Made by a program: the position numbers and the translations under genes. This document shows, in pieces, positions 28,070 through 37,586 of a stretch of DNA of 64,000 bases (within the stretch, counting starts at the first letter, position 1; each line of letters begins with the position of its first letter). The notes under the pieces were generated by a model that saw only the letters and a list, made by a program, of their open reading frames with translations, did no database searches and was not told where the DNA came from. This stretch comes from Burkholderia sp. Bp9143 (GTDB lineage Bacteria > Pseudomonadota > Gammaproteobacteria > Burkholderiales > Burkholderiaceae): contig NZ_QTPO01000002.1 in the NCBI RefSeq assembly GCF_003853645.1, forward strand, positions 1-64,000, in the 5' to 3' direction.

Positions 28070-28615
28070 TTACTTCGGCTGGGCGACCGTGACGAGCGCC
28101 GGGCGCAGCACGCGGTCGGCGATCGTGTAGCCCTTTTGCAGGACGGTCACGACGGTGTTCGGCTCCTGCTCGGCCGGTACCATCGAAATGGCCTGGTGCT
28201 GGTGCGGATCGAACTTCTCGCCGACCGGATTGATCGCGACGACGCGGCCCTTCTCGAGCGCGCTCGTCAGCTGGCGCAGCGTCAGTTCGACGCCTTCGCG
28301 CACCTTCGTGATGTCGCCGGACGTGTCGCTGACGGCGGCCTCGAGGCTGTCCAGCACGGGCAGCAGGTGCTCCGCGAAGCCCTCGATCGCAAACTTGTGC
28401 GCCTTCGAGACGTCTTCCTGCGCGCGGCGGCGGACGTTCTCGGTCTCGGCCTTCGCCCGGAGGAAGCTCTCCTGCAGCTCGGCGACCTTGGCTTGAGCCT
28501 CCGCGAGCGCCGCGTCGGCTGCTTCGGCGGCGGGCGCAGCGCCTTGCGCCGCCTGCTTCTCGCTGCCGATGTCTTCGGCCGATTGGGTAGCCGGGTTCTC
28601 TTGCGTGTTTTCCAT
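28070..28615 (-). CDS. grpE: Nucleotide exchange factor GrpE
   Basis: A 181-residue exchange factor for DnaK. An acidic, Ala-rich N-terminus (about 1-40) is followed by the long dimerisation helix ([20 protein letters not shown]) and the C-terminal beta domain with [21 protein letters not shown]. It is the first gene of the grpE-trx-dnaK-dnaJ-pabBC series and has a sigma32-like promoter about 80 bases upstream. Confidence 0.96.
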   Translation of the reverse strand: MENTQENPATQSAEDIGSEKQAAQGAAPAAEAADAALAEAQAKVAELQESFLRAKAETENVRRRAQEDVSKAHKFAIEGFAEHLLPVLDSLEAAVSDTSGDITKVREGVELTLRQLTSALEKGRVVAINPVGEKFDPHQHQAISMVPAEQEPNTVVTVLQKGYTIADRVLRPALVTVAQPK

Positions 28616-28696
28616 GTCGCTGAAAGTCGATTAGAGGTTGAAGCCAAATCGGCAACCGCCGGACCGTATGCCGGCGGCACCGCACATTGTTGGTGC

Positions 28697-28724
28697 AAAT
28701 AAGGGCGAAAACTGCGATTTCAAG
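28697..28724 (-). promoter_or_regulatory. Sigma32-like heat-shock promoter of grpE
   Basis: On the minus strand CTTGAAA (28718-28724) is followed after 13 bases by CCTTATTT (28697-28704), six of eight matches to the heat-shock -10. Spacing and -35 are the same as in the dnaK promoter. I see no CIRCE (HrcA) repeat in this 350-base gap; the rest of it (28725-28966) holds only weak promoter-like sequence for the small plus-strand ORF. Confidence 0.75.
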
Positions 28725-28966
28725 AGGGTTACTCGCCGGCATTCGCCAATGCCGCGAAACAACCGCGCCGAACGCCGCCCGATTGCGCGCATTTGTCGCC
28801 AGATCGGACGAAACGGCCGGTAACAACGCTTACCAGGCAAGTACTAGCTCGGCACAGGGGGCTGCACTACACTCCACTCAAGCGTCGAAAAAGCGTGTTT
28901 ACCCTAGCTTACCGCCGCCTGACATCCACCTGGCGCTGCATTCACCGTCCCATCGAGGCGAGTACC

Positions 28967-29128
28967 GTGAAACTGACCTTTGCCATATCGGTGGTCGCGC
29001 TGGTACTGATTGCCGGCACCACCACCATCTGCCTGTCCGGAGCCGTCACCGACCGCACGACCGAATACGGAAGCGCGCGGGCGACGTTCGACCAGATGTT
29101 CAGCTCCCACCAGAAAATCTGTCGATGA
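28967..29128 (+). CDS. Possible small membrane peptide, unrecognised
   Basis: A 53-residue frame starting with GTG after a GAGG element. It begins KLTFAISVVALVLIAGTTTI, which looks like a signal or membrane helix, followed by a polar 30-residue tail ending SSHQKICR. I recognise no family. It overlaps the 3' end of hslR on the other strand by 29 bases. The hydrophobic N-terminus and ribosome binding site support it; the short length and overlap count against it. Confidence 0.4.
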   Translation: MKLTFAISVVALVLIAGTTTICLSGAVTDRTTEYGSARATFDQMFSSHQKICR

Positions 29129-29507
29129 TGCGCCGGTCACGCTTGGTCGGCCGGCCGTGCAGTTCCGCCGCCGGCTCGCGATAGGTGCGGCGCCGTTCCA
29201 GTTCGGCGAGCCGCGCGACGCGCCCCGCTTCCGTTTCCTCGTAAAGCGTCTGCGCGATGCTCGCGGGCCCGCGCACGTCGCAAATACCCAGCACGGCAAT
29301 GTGCCAGACGACACCGTCGATCGCAATCTCGACCTCGTCGCCGACCCGCACGTCCTTCGCCGGCTTGACCGCCGCGCCGTTGATCTTCACGTGGCCCTTG
29401 TCGACCGCGTCGGACGCGAGCGAGCGCGTCTTGAAGAAGCGGGCGGCCCACAGCCATTTGTCGATGCGCAGCTTCGCGCCGGGTTCCGTCGAAATCCTGT
29501 AGTTCAT
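29100..29507 (-). CDS. hslR: Heat-shock S4-domain RNA-binding protein (Hsp15)
   Basis: A 135-residue protein with an N-terminal S4 domain (LRIDKWLWAARFFKTRSLASDAV, then GHVKINGAAVKPAKDVRVGDEV) and a basic C-terminal tail. Hsp15 recognises 50S subunits carrying stranded peptidyl-tRNA after heat shock and helps recycle them. The start at MNYRISTEPG gives the family length. It follows hemH by 5 bases and is probably cotranscribed with it. Confidence 0.92.
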   Translation of the reverse strand: MNYRISTEPGAKLRIDKWLWAARFFKTRSLASDAVDKGHVKINGAAVKPAKDVRVGDEVEIAIDGVVWHIAVLGICDVRGPASIAQTLYEETEAGRVARLAELERRRTYREPAAELHGRPTKRDRRIIDRFSGGS

Positions 29508-29512
29508 CGCGT

Positions 29513-30577
29513 TCAACTCACCGTTTCGGGCTGCGCGGCCTTCACCGGCCAGCCTTGCAGATTCTCGGCGACGATCTCGCCCACCGCACCGATCCACGCG
29601 GGCGCGCCGTTCAGGCACGGAATCCGGTGGAACGCCTGGCCGCCGCCCGCGATGAACTCGTCGCGCACCTCCATCCCGATCTCCTCGATCGTCTCCAGAC
29701 AATCGGCCGTAAAACCGGGACAGAACACATCGGCCCGCCGCACGCCGGCCTCGCCGAGCTCGCGCAGCGTCGGCGCCGTATACGGTTGCAGCCACTCGGC
29801 CTTGCCGAAGCGTGACTGGAACGTCACGCGGCATTCGAGCGTCGACAGCCCGAGCACGGCCATCAGCAGCGCGCCCGTCTGCTGGCACTGGTCGTGATAG
29901 GGGTCGCCCAGGTCGAGCGTGCGTTTCGGCACGCCGTGAAAACTCAGCACGAGCTTGTCGCCCGCCGCGAAGTCGGGCCGGCCGTGCTGCGCCCAGTACT
30001 GGCGGACCTGCTCGGCGAGCGCGTGGATGTAGGCCGGATGGTCGGCATACTGCCGCACCGTGCGCACTTCGGGCTGGTTGCGCATCCGCGCGAGCGCGGC
30101 GAACGCGGCATCGAATGCCGTCGCGGTGGTGGACGCCGAGTATTGCGGATACATCGGCATCAGCAGCACGCGCTCGACGCCCGCGCGCTTGAACTGCGCG
30201 AGCGCCTGCGCAATGCTCGGGCTGCCGTAGCGCATCGCGTAGTCGACCGTCACCTGGTAGCCGTTCGATGCGAGCAGGTGGCGCACACCTTCGGTCTGGC
30301 GCTCGGTGTACACCCGCAGCGGCGAGCCTTCGGGCATCCAGACGGCCGCGTATTTCTTCGCGGACGCGCGGCCGCGCAGCGGCAGGATCAGCGTGCGCAG
30401 CAGCACTTGCCAGACGGCCTGCGGGATTTCGACGACACGGGGGTCCGACAGGAACTCGGCCAGATAGCGCCGCACCGCGCGCGGCGTCGGGGCGTCGGGC
30501 GTGCCGAGATTGATCAGCAGCACGCCGATGCGATGGGCAGCCGCGACGCTCGAAGGCGGCTCAAGATCGAAACGCAT
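29513..30577 (-). CDS. hemH: Ferrochelatase
   Basis: A 354-residue ferrochelatase that inserts ferrous iron into protoporphyrin IX, the last step of protohaem synthesis. Motifs are [14 protein letters not shown] at the N-terminus, [17 protein letters not shown] with the metal-ligand His, and [15 protein letters not shown] with the active-site Glu. The start at [10 protein letters not shown] gives normal length; the 13-residue extension to 30619 would cover the TATAAT-like -10 (30619-30624) and is unlikely. Confidence 0.96.
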   Translation of the reverse strand: MRFDLEPPSSVAAAHRIGVLLINLGTPDAPTPRAVRRYLAEFLSDPRVVEIPQAVWQVLLRTLILPLRGRASAKKYAAVWMPEGSPLRVYTERQTEGVRHLLASNGYQVTVDYAMRYGSPSIAQALAQFKRAGVERVLLMPMYPQYSASTTATAFDAAFAALARMRNQPEVRTVRQYADHPAYIHALAEQVRQYWAQHGRPDFAAGDKLVLSFHGVPKRTLDLGDPYHDQCQQTGALLMAVLGLSTLECRVTFQSRFGKAEWLQPYTAPTLRELGEAGVRRADVFCPGFTADCLETIEEIGMEVRDEFIAGGGQAFHRIPCLNGAPAWIGAVGEIVAENLQGWPVKAAQPETVS

Positions 30578-30715
30578 GGGCAGGAACGTGCTCGCGGCAC
30601 GCAGTCGGACGGCCCTCAATTATAGCGGGCCGCCTCGGTCGGGTCGGCTGGCCGTTCGGCCGACTGGCGGCACACTCGGCGCCGCGGCACGATGGCGGGA
30701 CGGTGTCGGGTCAGG

Positions 30716-31738
30716 TTACTGCTGGCTCAGCGTGAGCGACAGCAGCCGCGCGGTGATGTCGACGATCGGGATCACGCGGTTGTACGCCATGCGGGTCGGG
30801 CCGATCACGCCGAGCGTGCCGACGATCTGGCCGTTCACCTCGTAAGGCGCGGTCACGACGCTCATTTCCTCGATCGGCACGAGCGTCGATTCGCCGCCGA
30901 TGAAGATCTGCACGCCCTGGGCGTGGCTCGACACGTCGAGCAATTGCAGGAGGCCCGTCTTTTGGTCGAACACGTCGAACAGCTTGCGCAGCCGCGCCAT
31001 GTCGGACGACAGGTCCGCCACTTCGAGCAGGTTGCGCTCGCCGGAAATCAGCACGGTGTCCTCGGTGTCGGGCACCTCGGTGCTGGCCGTCACGGCCGCA
31101 TGCATCAGCGTGGTCATGTCGCCGCGCAGCTGGTCGATCTCGTCGCGCAGGCGGCGGCGCACCTCGTCGAACGACAGCCCGGCGAAATGCGCGTTGATGT
31201 AGTTGGACGCCTCGGTGAGCTGCGACGGCGAATAGTCGCGCGGCGTCGCGAGCATCCGGTTCTGCACGTCGCCCTCGGGCGTGACGATGATCAGCAGGAT
31301 CCGCTTGTCCGACAGCCGCATGAACTCGATCTGCTTGAACACGTGGCTGCGGCGCGGCGTCAGCACGACGCCCGCGAACTGCGACAGGTTCGACAGCACG
31401 CTCGCCGCGGCAGCCACCACCCGCTGCTGCGGCTCGCCGGCCTGCAGCGTGTTCTGCACCTGGCGCGCGACGGCCTCGGCGTCGATCGGCGCCTCGACCG
31501 TCAGCATCGTGTCGACGAACAGGCGATAGCCACGCGGCGTCGGCACGCGGCCGGCCGACGTGTGCGGGCTCGACACGAGGCCGAGCTCCTCCAGGTCGGA
31601 CATCACGTTGCGGATCGTTGCCGGGCTCAGCTCGAGCCCGGAATAACGGGACAACGTGCGCGAGCCGACCGGCTGACCGTCGGCGATATACCGTTCGATC
31701 AGGGTTTTCAGGAGGGTTCGTGCGCGAGGATCTAGCAT
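30716..31738 (-). CDS. hrcA: Heat-inducible transcription repressor HrcA
   Basis: A 340-residue repressor of groE-type heat-shock genes that binds CIRCE elements. The N-terminal winged helix (about 1-75) contains [20 protein letters not shown], and the GAF-like domain follows. The start at [10 protein letters not shown] is preceded by TAAAAT ending 8 bases before the ATG and no Shine-Dalgarno, so the mRNA may be leaderless. It is divergent from nadK. I find no CIRCE repeat near grpE or dnaK here, so its targets probably lie elsewhere, such as groESL. Confidence 0.96.
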   Translation of the reverse strand: MLDPRARTLLKTLIERYIADGQPVGSRTLSRYSGLELSPATIRNVMSDLEELGLVSSPHTSAGRVPTPRGYRLFVDTMLTVEAPIDAEAVARQVQNTLQAGEPQQRVVAAAASVLSNLSQFAGVVLTPRRSHVFKQIEFMRLSDKRILLIIVTPEGDVQNRMLATPRDYSPSQLTEASNYINAHFAGLSFDEVRRRLRDEIDQLRGDMTTLMHAAVTASTEVPDTEDTVLISGERNLLEVADLSSDMARLRKLFDVFDQKTGLLQLLDVSSHAQGVQIFIGGESTLVPIEEMSVVTAPYEVNGQIVGTLGVIGPTRMAYNRVIPIVDITARLLSLTLSQQ

Positions 31739-31868
31739 GGTGGAAAATTTTAGCGCAACCGCGCGACCGCGGCGAGTGGCCGCGGCCACTGTCGCGCGGG
31801 CTGATCGATCCGGCCCCGTCCACGCACAGCCGGTTCTTTTCGTCAACGAGCTATGGTGTAATGCCGGC

Positions 31869-32771
31869 ATGAAAACCGGTAATCAGTTCAACACTGTCGC
31901 GCTCGTCGGCCGGAGCAACACGCCCGGCATCGCCGAGCCGCTCGCCACGCTGGCTGGCTGCATCGCGAAGCTCGGCTTCGAGGTCGTGTTCGAAGCCGAC
32001 ACCGCGCGCGAGATCGGCATCTCCGGCTATCCGGCGCTCACCCCGGCGGAAATCGGGGCGCGCGCGGACGTGGCGGTCGTGCTCGGCGGCGACGGCACGA
32101 TGCTCGGCATCGGCCGCCAGCTCGCGCCGTACAAGACGCCGCTGATCGGGATCAACCACGGGCGGCTCGGCTTCATCACGGACATCGCGGCGGCCGACAT
32201 GCAGGCGCGCGTCCCGGTGATCCTGTCGGGCAAGTTCGAGCGCGAGGAGCGCTCGCTGCTCGAGGCCCGGATCATGCGCGACGGCGAACCGATCTACCAC
32301 GCGATCGCGTTCAACGACGTCGTCGTGAACCGCAGCGGCTTTTCCGGGATGGTCGAGCTGCGCGCGTCGGTCGACGGCCGGTACATGTATAACCAGCGTT
32401 CGGACGGCCTGATCGTCGCCACGCCGACCGGCTCGACCGCGTACGCGCTGTCGTCGGCCGGCCCGATCCTGCATCCGCAGCTCCAGGGCATCGTGCTCGT
32501 GCCGATCGCGCCGCATGCGTTGTCGAACCGGCCGATCGTGCTGCCCGACGATTCGAAGATCGCGATCCAGATCGTCGGCGGCCGCGACGTCAACGTGAAC
32601 TTCGACATGCAGTCGTTCACCGCGCTCGAACTGAACGACACGATCGAGGTGCGCCGCTCGAAGCACACGGTGCCGTTCCTGCACCCGGTCGGCTACAGCT
32701 ACTACGCGACGCTGCGCAAGAAGCTGCACTGGAACGAACACGCATCGAACGAAGACGACAAGGCGTCCTGA
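31869..32771 (+). CDS. nadK: NAD kinase
   Basis: A 300-residue ATP-NAD kinase producing NADP. It has the [11 protein letters not shown] phosphate motif near residue 75, the NDVVVNRSG block near 150, and [20 protein letters not shown] near 180. The start at [10 protein letters not shown] has no Shine-Dalgarno; TGTAAT ends 6 bases before the ATG. recN follows after 19 bases, and the hrcA-nadK-recN neighbourhood is common in proteobacteria. Confidence 0.96.
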   Translation: MKTGNQFNTVALVGRSNTPGIAEPLATLAGCIAKLGFEVVFEADTAREIGISGYPALTPAEIGARADVAVVLGGDGTMLGIGRQLAPYKTPLIGINHGRLGFITDIAAADMQARVPVILSGKFEREERSLLEARIMRDGEPIYHAIAFNDVVVNRSGFSGMVELRASVDGRYMYNQRSDGLIVATPTGSTAYALSSAGPILHPQLQGIVLVPIAPHALSNRPIVLPDDSKIAIQIVGGRDVNVNFDMQSFTALELNDTIEVRRSKHTVPFLHPVGYSYYATLRKKLHWNEHASNEDDKAS

Positions 32772-32790
32772 CGCACCAACGCCCGACACC

Positions 32791-34440
32791 ATGCTCCGCC
32801 ACCTCTCGATTCGCGACTTCGTCATCGTCGCCGCGCTCGATCTCGAATTCGACAGCGGCTTTACCGTCTTTTCCGGCGAAACCGGCGCCGGCAAATCGAT
32901 CCTGATCGACGCCCTGGCCCTCGCGCTCGGCGAACGCGCCGACGCGAGCATCGTGCGCGCCGGCTGCGGCCGCGCCGACATCACCGCCGAATTCACGCCG
33001 CACGACCGCGTCGCGCGCTGGCTCGACGAACACGCGTTCGACGCCGAGGACACCGTGATGCTGCGCCGCGTGATCGACGCGAACGGCCGCTCGCGCGCGT
33101 TCATCAACGGCACCAGCGCGACGCTCGCGCAGTTGCGCGAGCTCGGCGAGATGCTGGTCGACATCCACGGCCAGCACGCGCACCAGTTGCTGATGCGGCC
33201 CGACGCGCAGCGCGAGCTGTTCGACACGCACGCGGGGCTCGTCGCCGATGCCGCGAACGTCGCACGCGCGTGGCGCGTCTGGCGCGACGCAACGCAGGCG
33301 ATCGACGCCGCGAAGGCGCATGAGCGCGAACTGCAGCTCGAACGCGAGAAGCTCGCCTGGCAGCTCGCCGAGCTCGACAAGCTCGCGCCGCAACCGGGTG
33401 AATGGGACGAAGTCGGCAGCGAGCACAAGCGCCTGTCGCATTCGGCGAACCTGATCGCCGGCGTGCAGGGCGCGCTCAACGCACTGTCCGAGGCCGATGA
33501 CGCGATGCTCCCGCAGCTCGGCGCGATCGTGTCGAAGCTGCGCAGCCTGGCCGACTACGACACGGGGCTCGGCGATGCGCTCGCGTCGCTCGAACCGGCC
33601 GAGATCCAGCTGCAGGAAGCTGTCTATTCGCTGTCGCACTACGCGCAGCGCCTCGATCTCGACCCGGCCCGGCTCGCGCAGGTCGAAACGCGCCTCGACG
33701 CGCTGCACTCGACCGCCCGCAAGTTCCGGTTGCCGCCCGACACGCTGCACGAGGAACATGCGGCTCGCCGCGCTCAGCTCGCCGCGCTCGACGCGGCCGC
33801 CGATCTCGGTGCGCTCGAAGCCGCGCAGGCGAAGGCATGGGAAACCTATCTCGCCGACGCGAAGCACCTGTCGAAGGCACGCACGCAGGCCGCGAAGGCG
33901 CTCGGCACGGCGGTCACGGCCGGCATGCAGGAACTGTCGATGGCGGGCGGCAGCTTCGAAGTCGCGCTCGTACCGCTCGCCGACGGTGGCCCGCACGGTC
34001 TCGAGCAGGTCGAATTCCGGGTCGCCGGGCACCCCGGCGTGCCGCTGCGGCCGCTCGCGAAAGTCGCGTCGGGCGGCGAACTCGCGCGGATCAGCCTTGC
34101 GCTCGCGGTGATCGCGAGCGCGGCAAGCCCGACGCCGACACTGATCTTCGACGAAGTCGACACGGGGATCGGCGGCGGCGTCGCCGAAGTGGTCGGCCGT
34201 CTGCTGCACCAGCTCGGGCGCGACCGCCAGGTGCTGTGCGTGACGCACCTGCCGCAGGTCGCCGCGCGCGGCGACCATCACTTCCAGGTCGCGAAGGGCG
34301 CCGACGACCGCGGCGGCACTGTCTCGTCGGTCGTCCCGCTCGACAAGGCGAGCCGGGTCGAGGAAGTCGCGCGGATGCTCGGCGGGCTCGAGATCACGGC
34401 AACGACGCGCAAGCACGCGAAGGAAATGCTGGCGGCCTGA
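32791..34440 (+). CDS. recN: DNA repair protein RecN
   Basis: A 549-residue SMC-like ATPase acting early in double-strand-break repair. The P-loop FSGETGAGKSILIDAL lies at residues about 29-44. A coiled-coil middle (about 150-370) separates it from the signature KVASGGELARISLAL and Walker B LIFDEVDTGIGGGVAE. It is probably cotranscribed with nadK. No LexA-like box could be identified upstream because the gene lacks its own intergenic region. Confidence 0.97.
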   Translation: MLRHLSIRDFVIVAALDLEFDSGFTVFSGETGAGKSILIDALALALGERADASIVRAGCGRADITAEFTPHDRVARWLDEHAFDAEDTVMLRRVIDANGRSRAFINGTSATLAQLRELGEMLVDIHGQHAHQLLMRPDAQRELFDTHAGLVADAANVARAWRVWRDATQAIDAAKAHERELQLEREKLAWQLAELDKLAPQPGEWDEVGSEHKRLSHSANLIAGVQGALNALSEADDAMLPQLGAIVSKLRSLADYDTGLGDALASLEPAEIQLQEAVYSLSHYAQRLDLDPARLAQVETRLDALHSTARKFRLPPDTLHEEHAARRAQLAALDAAADLGALEAAQAKAWETYLADAKHLSKARTQAAKALGTAVTAGMQELSMAGGSFEVALVPLADGGPHGLEQVEFRVAGHPGVPLRPLAKVASGGELARISLALAVIASAASPTPTLIFDEVDTGIGGGVAEVVGRLLHQLGRDRQVLCVTHLPQVAARGDHHFQVAKGADDRGGTVSSVVPLDKASRVEEVARMLGGLEITATTRKHAKEMLAA

Positions 34441-34467
34441 CGCAGGCAACCGTTGGCCGAATGCACG

Positions 34468-34497
34468 AAGACCGGCGCATGCGCCGGTCTTTTTTTG
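34468..34497 (+). terminator. nadK-recN terminator
   Basis: A perfect 24-base palindrome, AAGACCGGCGCA and its complement, is followed by a run of T, 27 bases after the recN stop. Confidence 0.9.
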
Positions 34498-34556
34498 ACG
34501 AGCGGCCGCGGCCGTCCGATCGCACCCACCTTGCCCCGATGATTCGAACGCCCGAC

Positions 34557-37358
34557 TCAAACGTCCGTTTCGACCGTGCCGAACACGCGCTCCCACAGCG
34601 CCGTGACGGCCGCCCGCTCGTCGGCCACCAGCGCCGGATCGACCCGCGCCTTCTCCATCCCGTCGAGCCGCAGCTTGTGCTGCAGTTTCCGGTACTTGCG
34701 GTACGCGGCGCCGACGCGCTCGGCTTCGTCCTCGCCCATCAGCCCGAACCGCGCAACCTCGCGCAGCAGCGCGATGTTGCCGGTGTTGCGGATCAGCTCG
34801 GCATCGCTCGACGCATGCAGCAGCACCCAGTACTGGACGATGAATTCGATGTCGACCATCCCGCCACGATCGTGCTTCAGGTCGAACAGCTCGGTCTGGT
34901 TCGGGTGGCCGGCGAACACCTTGCCGCGCATGTCGACGATTTCCTTCGCGAGCACCGCCCCGTCGCGCGGCGTCGTCAGCACCTGCTGGCGGATCGCCTC
35001 GAAGTCCGTGCCGATCTGCTGGTCGCCCGCGCTGTAGCGGGCGCGCGTCAGCGCCTGGTGTTCCCACACCCATGCGGTGTTCGCCGCGTCGCCCTCGCGC
35101 AACTGGTAGCGGCGGAACGCGTCGAGATCGGTCACGAGCAGCCCCGCCTCGCCGTTCGGCCGCAGCCGCAGGTCGATGTCGAAAAGCGCGCCCGCGCCGG
35201 TCGCGGTCGTGAGCCACGTGATCAGCCGTCGCGTGAACGTCGTGTAGACGTCCGCCGAGCGCTCGTCGGGGTCGTCGTACAGGAAGATCAGGTCGAGATC
35301 CGATGCGTAGCCGAGCTCCTTGCCGCCGAGCTTGCCGTACGCGATCACCGCGAACTTCGGCACGTCGCGATGGCGCTTCGCGAGCTGCGACCAGACCACT
35401 TCGATCGTCACGTCGAGCACCGCGTCGGCGAGTTCGGACAGGCGGTCGCTCACGTGCTCGACCGACAGCTGGCCCGCCAGATCGATCAGCAGGATGCGGA
35501 ACACCTCCGCGTGCTGCGCGTGCCGCAGCAGGTCCATCTGCTGCTCGGGGCCGTCGGCGGCCGCGAGGCGCGCACGCAATGCATCCTTGAACGCGGGCCA
35601 GTCGAACGGGCTCGCGATCGCTTCGTCGTCGAGCAGTTCGTCGAGCAGCTGCGGATGGCGGATCAGGTAGCCGCCGCCCCAGCGCGTCGCGCCGAGCACC
35701 GACAGCACGCGGTCGAGCGCGGCCGGATACTCGGTCAGGAGCGCGAGATAGACGCCGCGCCGGCTGACCGTCTCGAGCAGGTCGAACAGCCGCACGATGG
35801 TGTCGTCGCGGCGCGCGGCGTCGATCTGTGGCGCGGCCTCGAGCGCGCGCTGCGCGACGCTGTCGAAGCGTTGCCGGCTCTTTTCCGGCAGGCCCGCGTA
35901 GCGCGACGACTGCCAGATCGCGCGCAGCCGCGCGAGCACCGCCGCCGGATCGGTGAAGCCCAGGCCGTCGAGGCGCGCGAGCAACGCGTCGTCTTCGCCG
36001 TCGTCGGCGAGCGCCCCGCTCCAGATCCACGAGGCGGCCGTGTCCTCGCCCGCCGCGCAGGGGCCGCCGCTCACCTTGTCGGCAAAGATCTGGTCGAACT
36101 GCGCCTCGACGAAGGTCCGGTAGCCATCAAGCACCGTCATCAGCGCCGCGTAGTCCGCAAAGCCGAGCGACGCGGCCAGCGCCGCGCGCTCGTCCGGATC
36201 GACCGGCATCGCGTGCGTCTGCGCGTCGTCGCGGTACTGCAGCCGGTGCTCGAGCGTGCGCAGGAAGTTGTAGGCGTCGGTGAGCCGCTCGCGCACGTCC
36301 TCGCCGATCAGCCCGCGCGCCTGCGCATGGCGCAGCACCGCGAGCGTCGGCCGCACGCGGAATTCCGCATCCTGGCCGCCGCGGATCAGCTGGAACACCT
36401 GGGCGCTGAATTCGATCTCGCGGATTCCGCCACGCCCGAGCTTGATGTCGTCGGCCTTGTCGGGCCGCATCGACGCGCGGCGCGCGGCTTCGTGGCGAAT
36501 CTGCTGGTGCAGCGAACGAATCGCGCCGATCACGCCGAAGTCGAGATAGCGGCGGTACACGAACGGCTTGACGATCGATTCGAGCTGCGCCTCCAGGCGC
36601 CGCGCCGCGTCGCTGTCGCCTTCCGACACGAGCCGTCCCTTGATCCACGCGTAGCGCTCCCATTCGCGCCCCTGCACGTAGAAATATTCCTCGAGCATCC
36701 CGAGGCTGCAGACGAGCGGCCCCGAATCACCGTTCGGACGCAGCCGCATGTCGACGCGAAACACGTAGCCGTCGGCCGTGACCTCGGACAGCACGCCGAT
36801 CAGGCGCCGGCCGAGGCGTGTGAAGTATTCCTGGGTGGACAGCGGCGAGCGCGTGCCGCCGGCCGTCTCGCCATCGTCCTCGTAGACGAAGATCAGGTCG
36901 ATGTCCGACGACACGTTGAGTTCGCGGCCGCCGAGCTTGCCCATCCCGACGACGCCCAGCACGACGCGCTGGCCGTCGGCGCCGCGCGGCTCGCCGTACA
37001 TCGCCTCGAGCTCGGCCGACAGCAGCGCGAGCGAGCGTTGCACGGCCACTTCGGCGAGATCCGTCATCGCGCCCGTCACCTCGGCGACGTCCGCGAAGCC
37101 GCGCAGGTCGCGCTCCGCGACCGCGCCGAACACCTCGACACGCAACTGCCGCAGCGCGCGCTTCAGTTGCTCGTCGCTCGGCGCGGCCGTGCCGGCCAGC
37201 GGCGCGAGCAGTTCGGTCAGGCGCGCGTCGAGCTGCGCGCGGGAAAGCGGCGCGGCGGCCCATGCGGCGATCTGGTCGGACAGCACAGGACGCGCGGTGG
37301 CCGCGCGGGCGATGTAGCGGGAGTAGGACGGGCTGATCAGGGCGGAAGCGTCGGTCAT
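34557..37358 (-). CDS. glnE: Glutamine synthetase adenylyltransferase/deadenylase
   Basis: A 933-residue bifunctional enzyme that adenylylates and deadenylylates glutamine synthetase in response to PII and glutamine. Two nucleotidyltransferase domains are present: SSDIDLIFVYEDDGE near residue 155 (removing domain) and GYASDLDLIFLYDDPDE near 680 (transferring domain), each with the paired Asp. Helical bundles follow both. The start at MTDASALISP fits the family; a frame extending to 37523 has no similarity. It is convergent with recN and divergent from yhdP. Confidence 0.95.
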   Translation of the reverse strand: MTDASALISPSYSRYIARAATARPVLSDQIAAWAAAPLSRAQLDARLTELLAPLAGTAAPSDEQLKRALRQLRVEVFGAVAERDLRGFADVAEVTGAMTDLAEVAVQRSLALLSAELEAMYGEPRGADGQRVVLGVVGMGKLGGRELNVSSDIDLIFVYEDDGETAGGTRSPLSTQEYFTRLGRRLIGVLSEVTADGYVFRVDMRLRPNGDSGPLVCSLGMLEEYFYVQGREWERYAWIKGRLVSEGDSDAARRLEAQLESIVKPFVYRRYLDFGVIGAIRSLHQQIRHEAARRASMRPDKADDIKLGRGGIREIEFSAQVFQLIRGGQDAEFRVRPTLAVLRHAQARGLIGEDVRERLTDAYNFLRTLEHRLQYRDDAQTHAMPVDPDERAALAASLGFADYAALMTVLDGYRTFVEAQFDQIFADKVSGGPCAAGEDTAASWIWSGALADDGEDDALLARLDGLGFTDPAAVLARLRAIWQSSRYAGLPEKSRQRFDSVAQRALEAAPQIDAARRDDTIVRLFDLLETVSRRGVYLALLTEYPAALDRVLSVLGATRWGGGYLIRHPQLLDELLDDEAIASPFDWPAFKDALRARLAAADGPEQQMDLLRHAQHAEVFRILLIDLAGQLSVEHVSDRLSELADAVLDVTIEVVWSQLAKRHRDVPKFAVIAYGKLGGKELGYASDLDLIFLYDDPDERSADVYTTFTRRLITWLTTATGAGALFDIDLRLRPNGEAGLLVTDLDAFRRYQLREGDAANTAWVWEHQALTRARYSAGDQQIGTDFEAIRQQVLTTPRDGAVLAKEIVDMRGKVFAGHPNQTELFDLKHDRGGMVDIEFIVQYWVLLHASSDAELIRNTGNIALLREVARFGLMGEDEAERVGAAYRKYRKLQHKLRLDGMEKARVDPALVADERAAVTALWERVFGTVETDV

Positions 37359-37586
37359 CGAAAAGCGGGCCTGGCGGTAAGGGCCGCCGCCGCGGGACAA
37401 CGCGTGCGCGCCCCGCTGCCGACAGGCCCCTTGGACTCGGCACGGTGTCGCGACGCGGGTGCGCCGCCGCGAAAACCGCGCGCCGGAAAGCCCGTGCCAT
37501 GCTGCCGCAACGGCCGCCGGCACGAACCCGTGTGATACATTTCAACGTCAGTCTGCAAAACTACCATATCGCCGCCCTTCCGCCGC

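Noticed and set aside
31739-31868. Possible CIRCE element near hrcA, also sought upstream of grpE and dnaK
   Set aside because: No TTAGCACTC-N9-GAGTGCTAA or close match is present in these leaders.
33837-37535. A 1232-codon open frame opposite glnE
   Set aside because: Antisense to glnE and out of frame with recN; the composition is that of a shadow frame.
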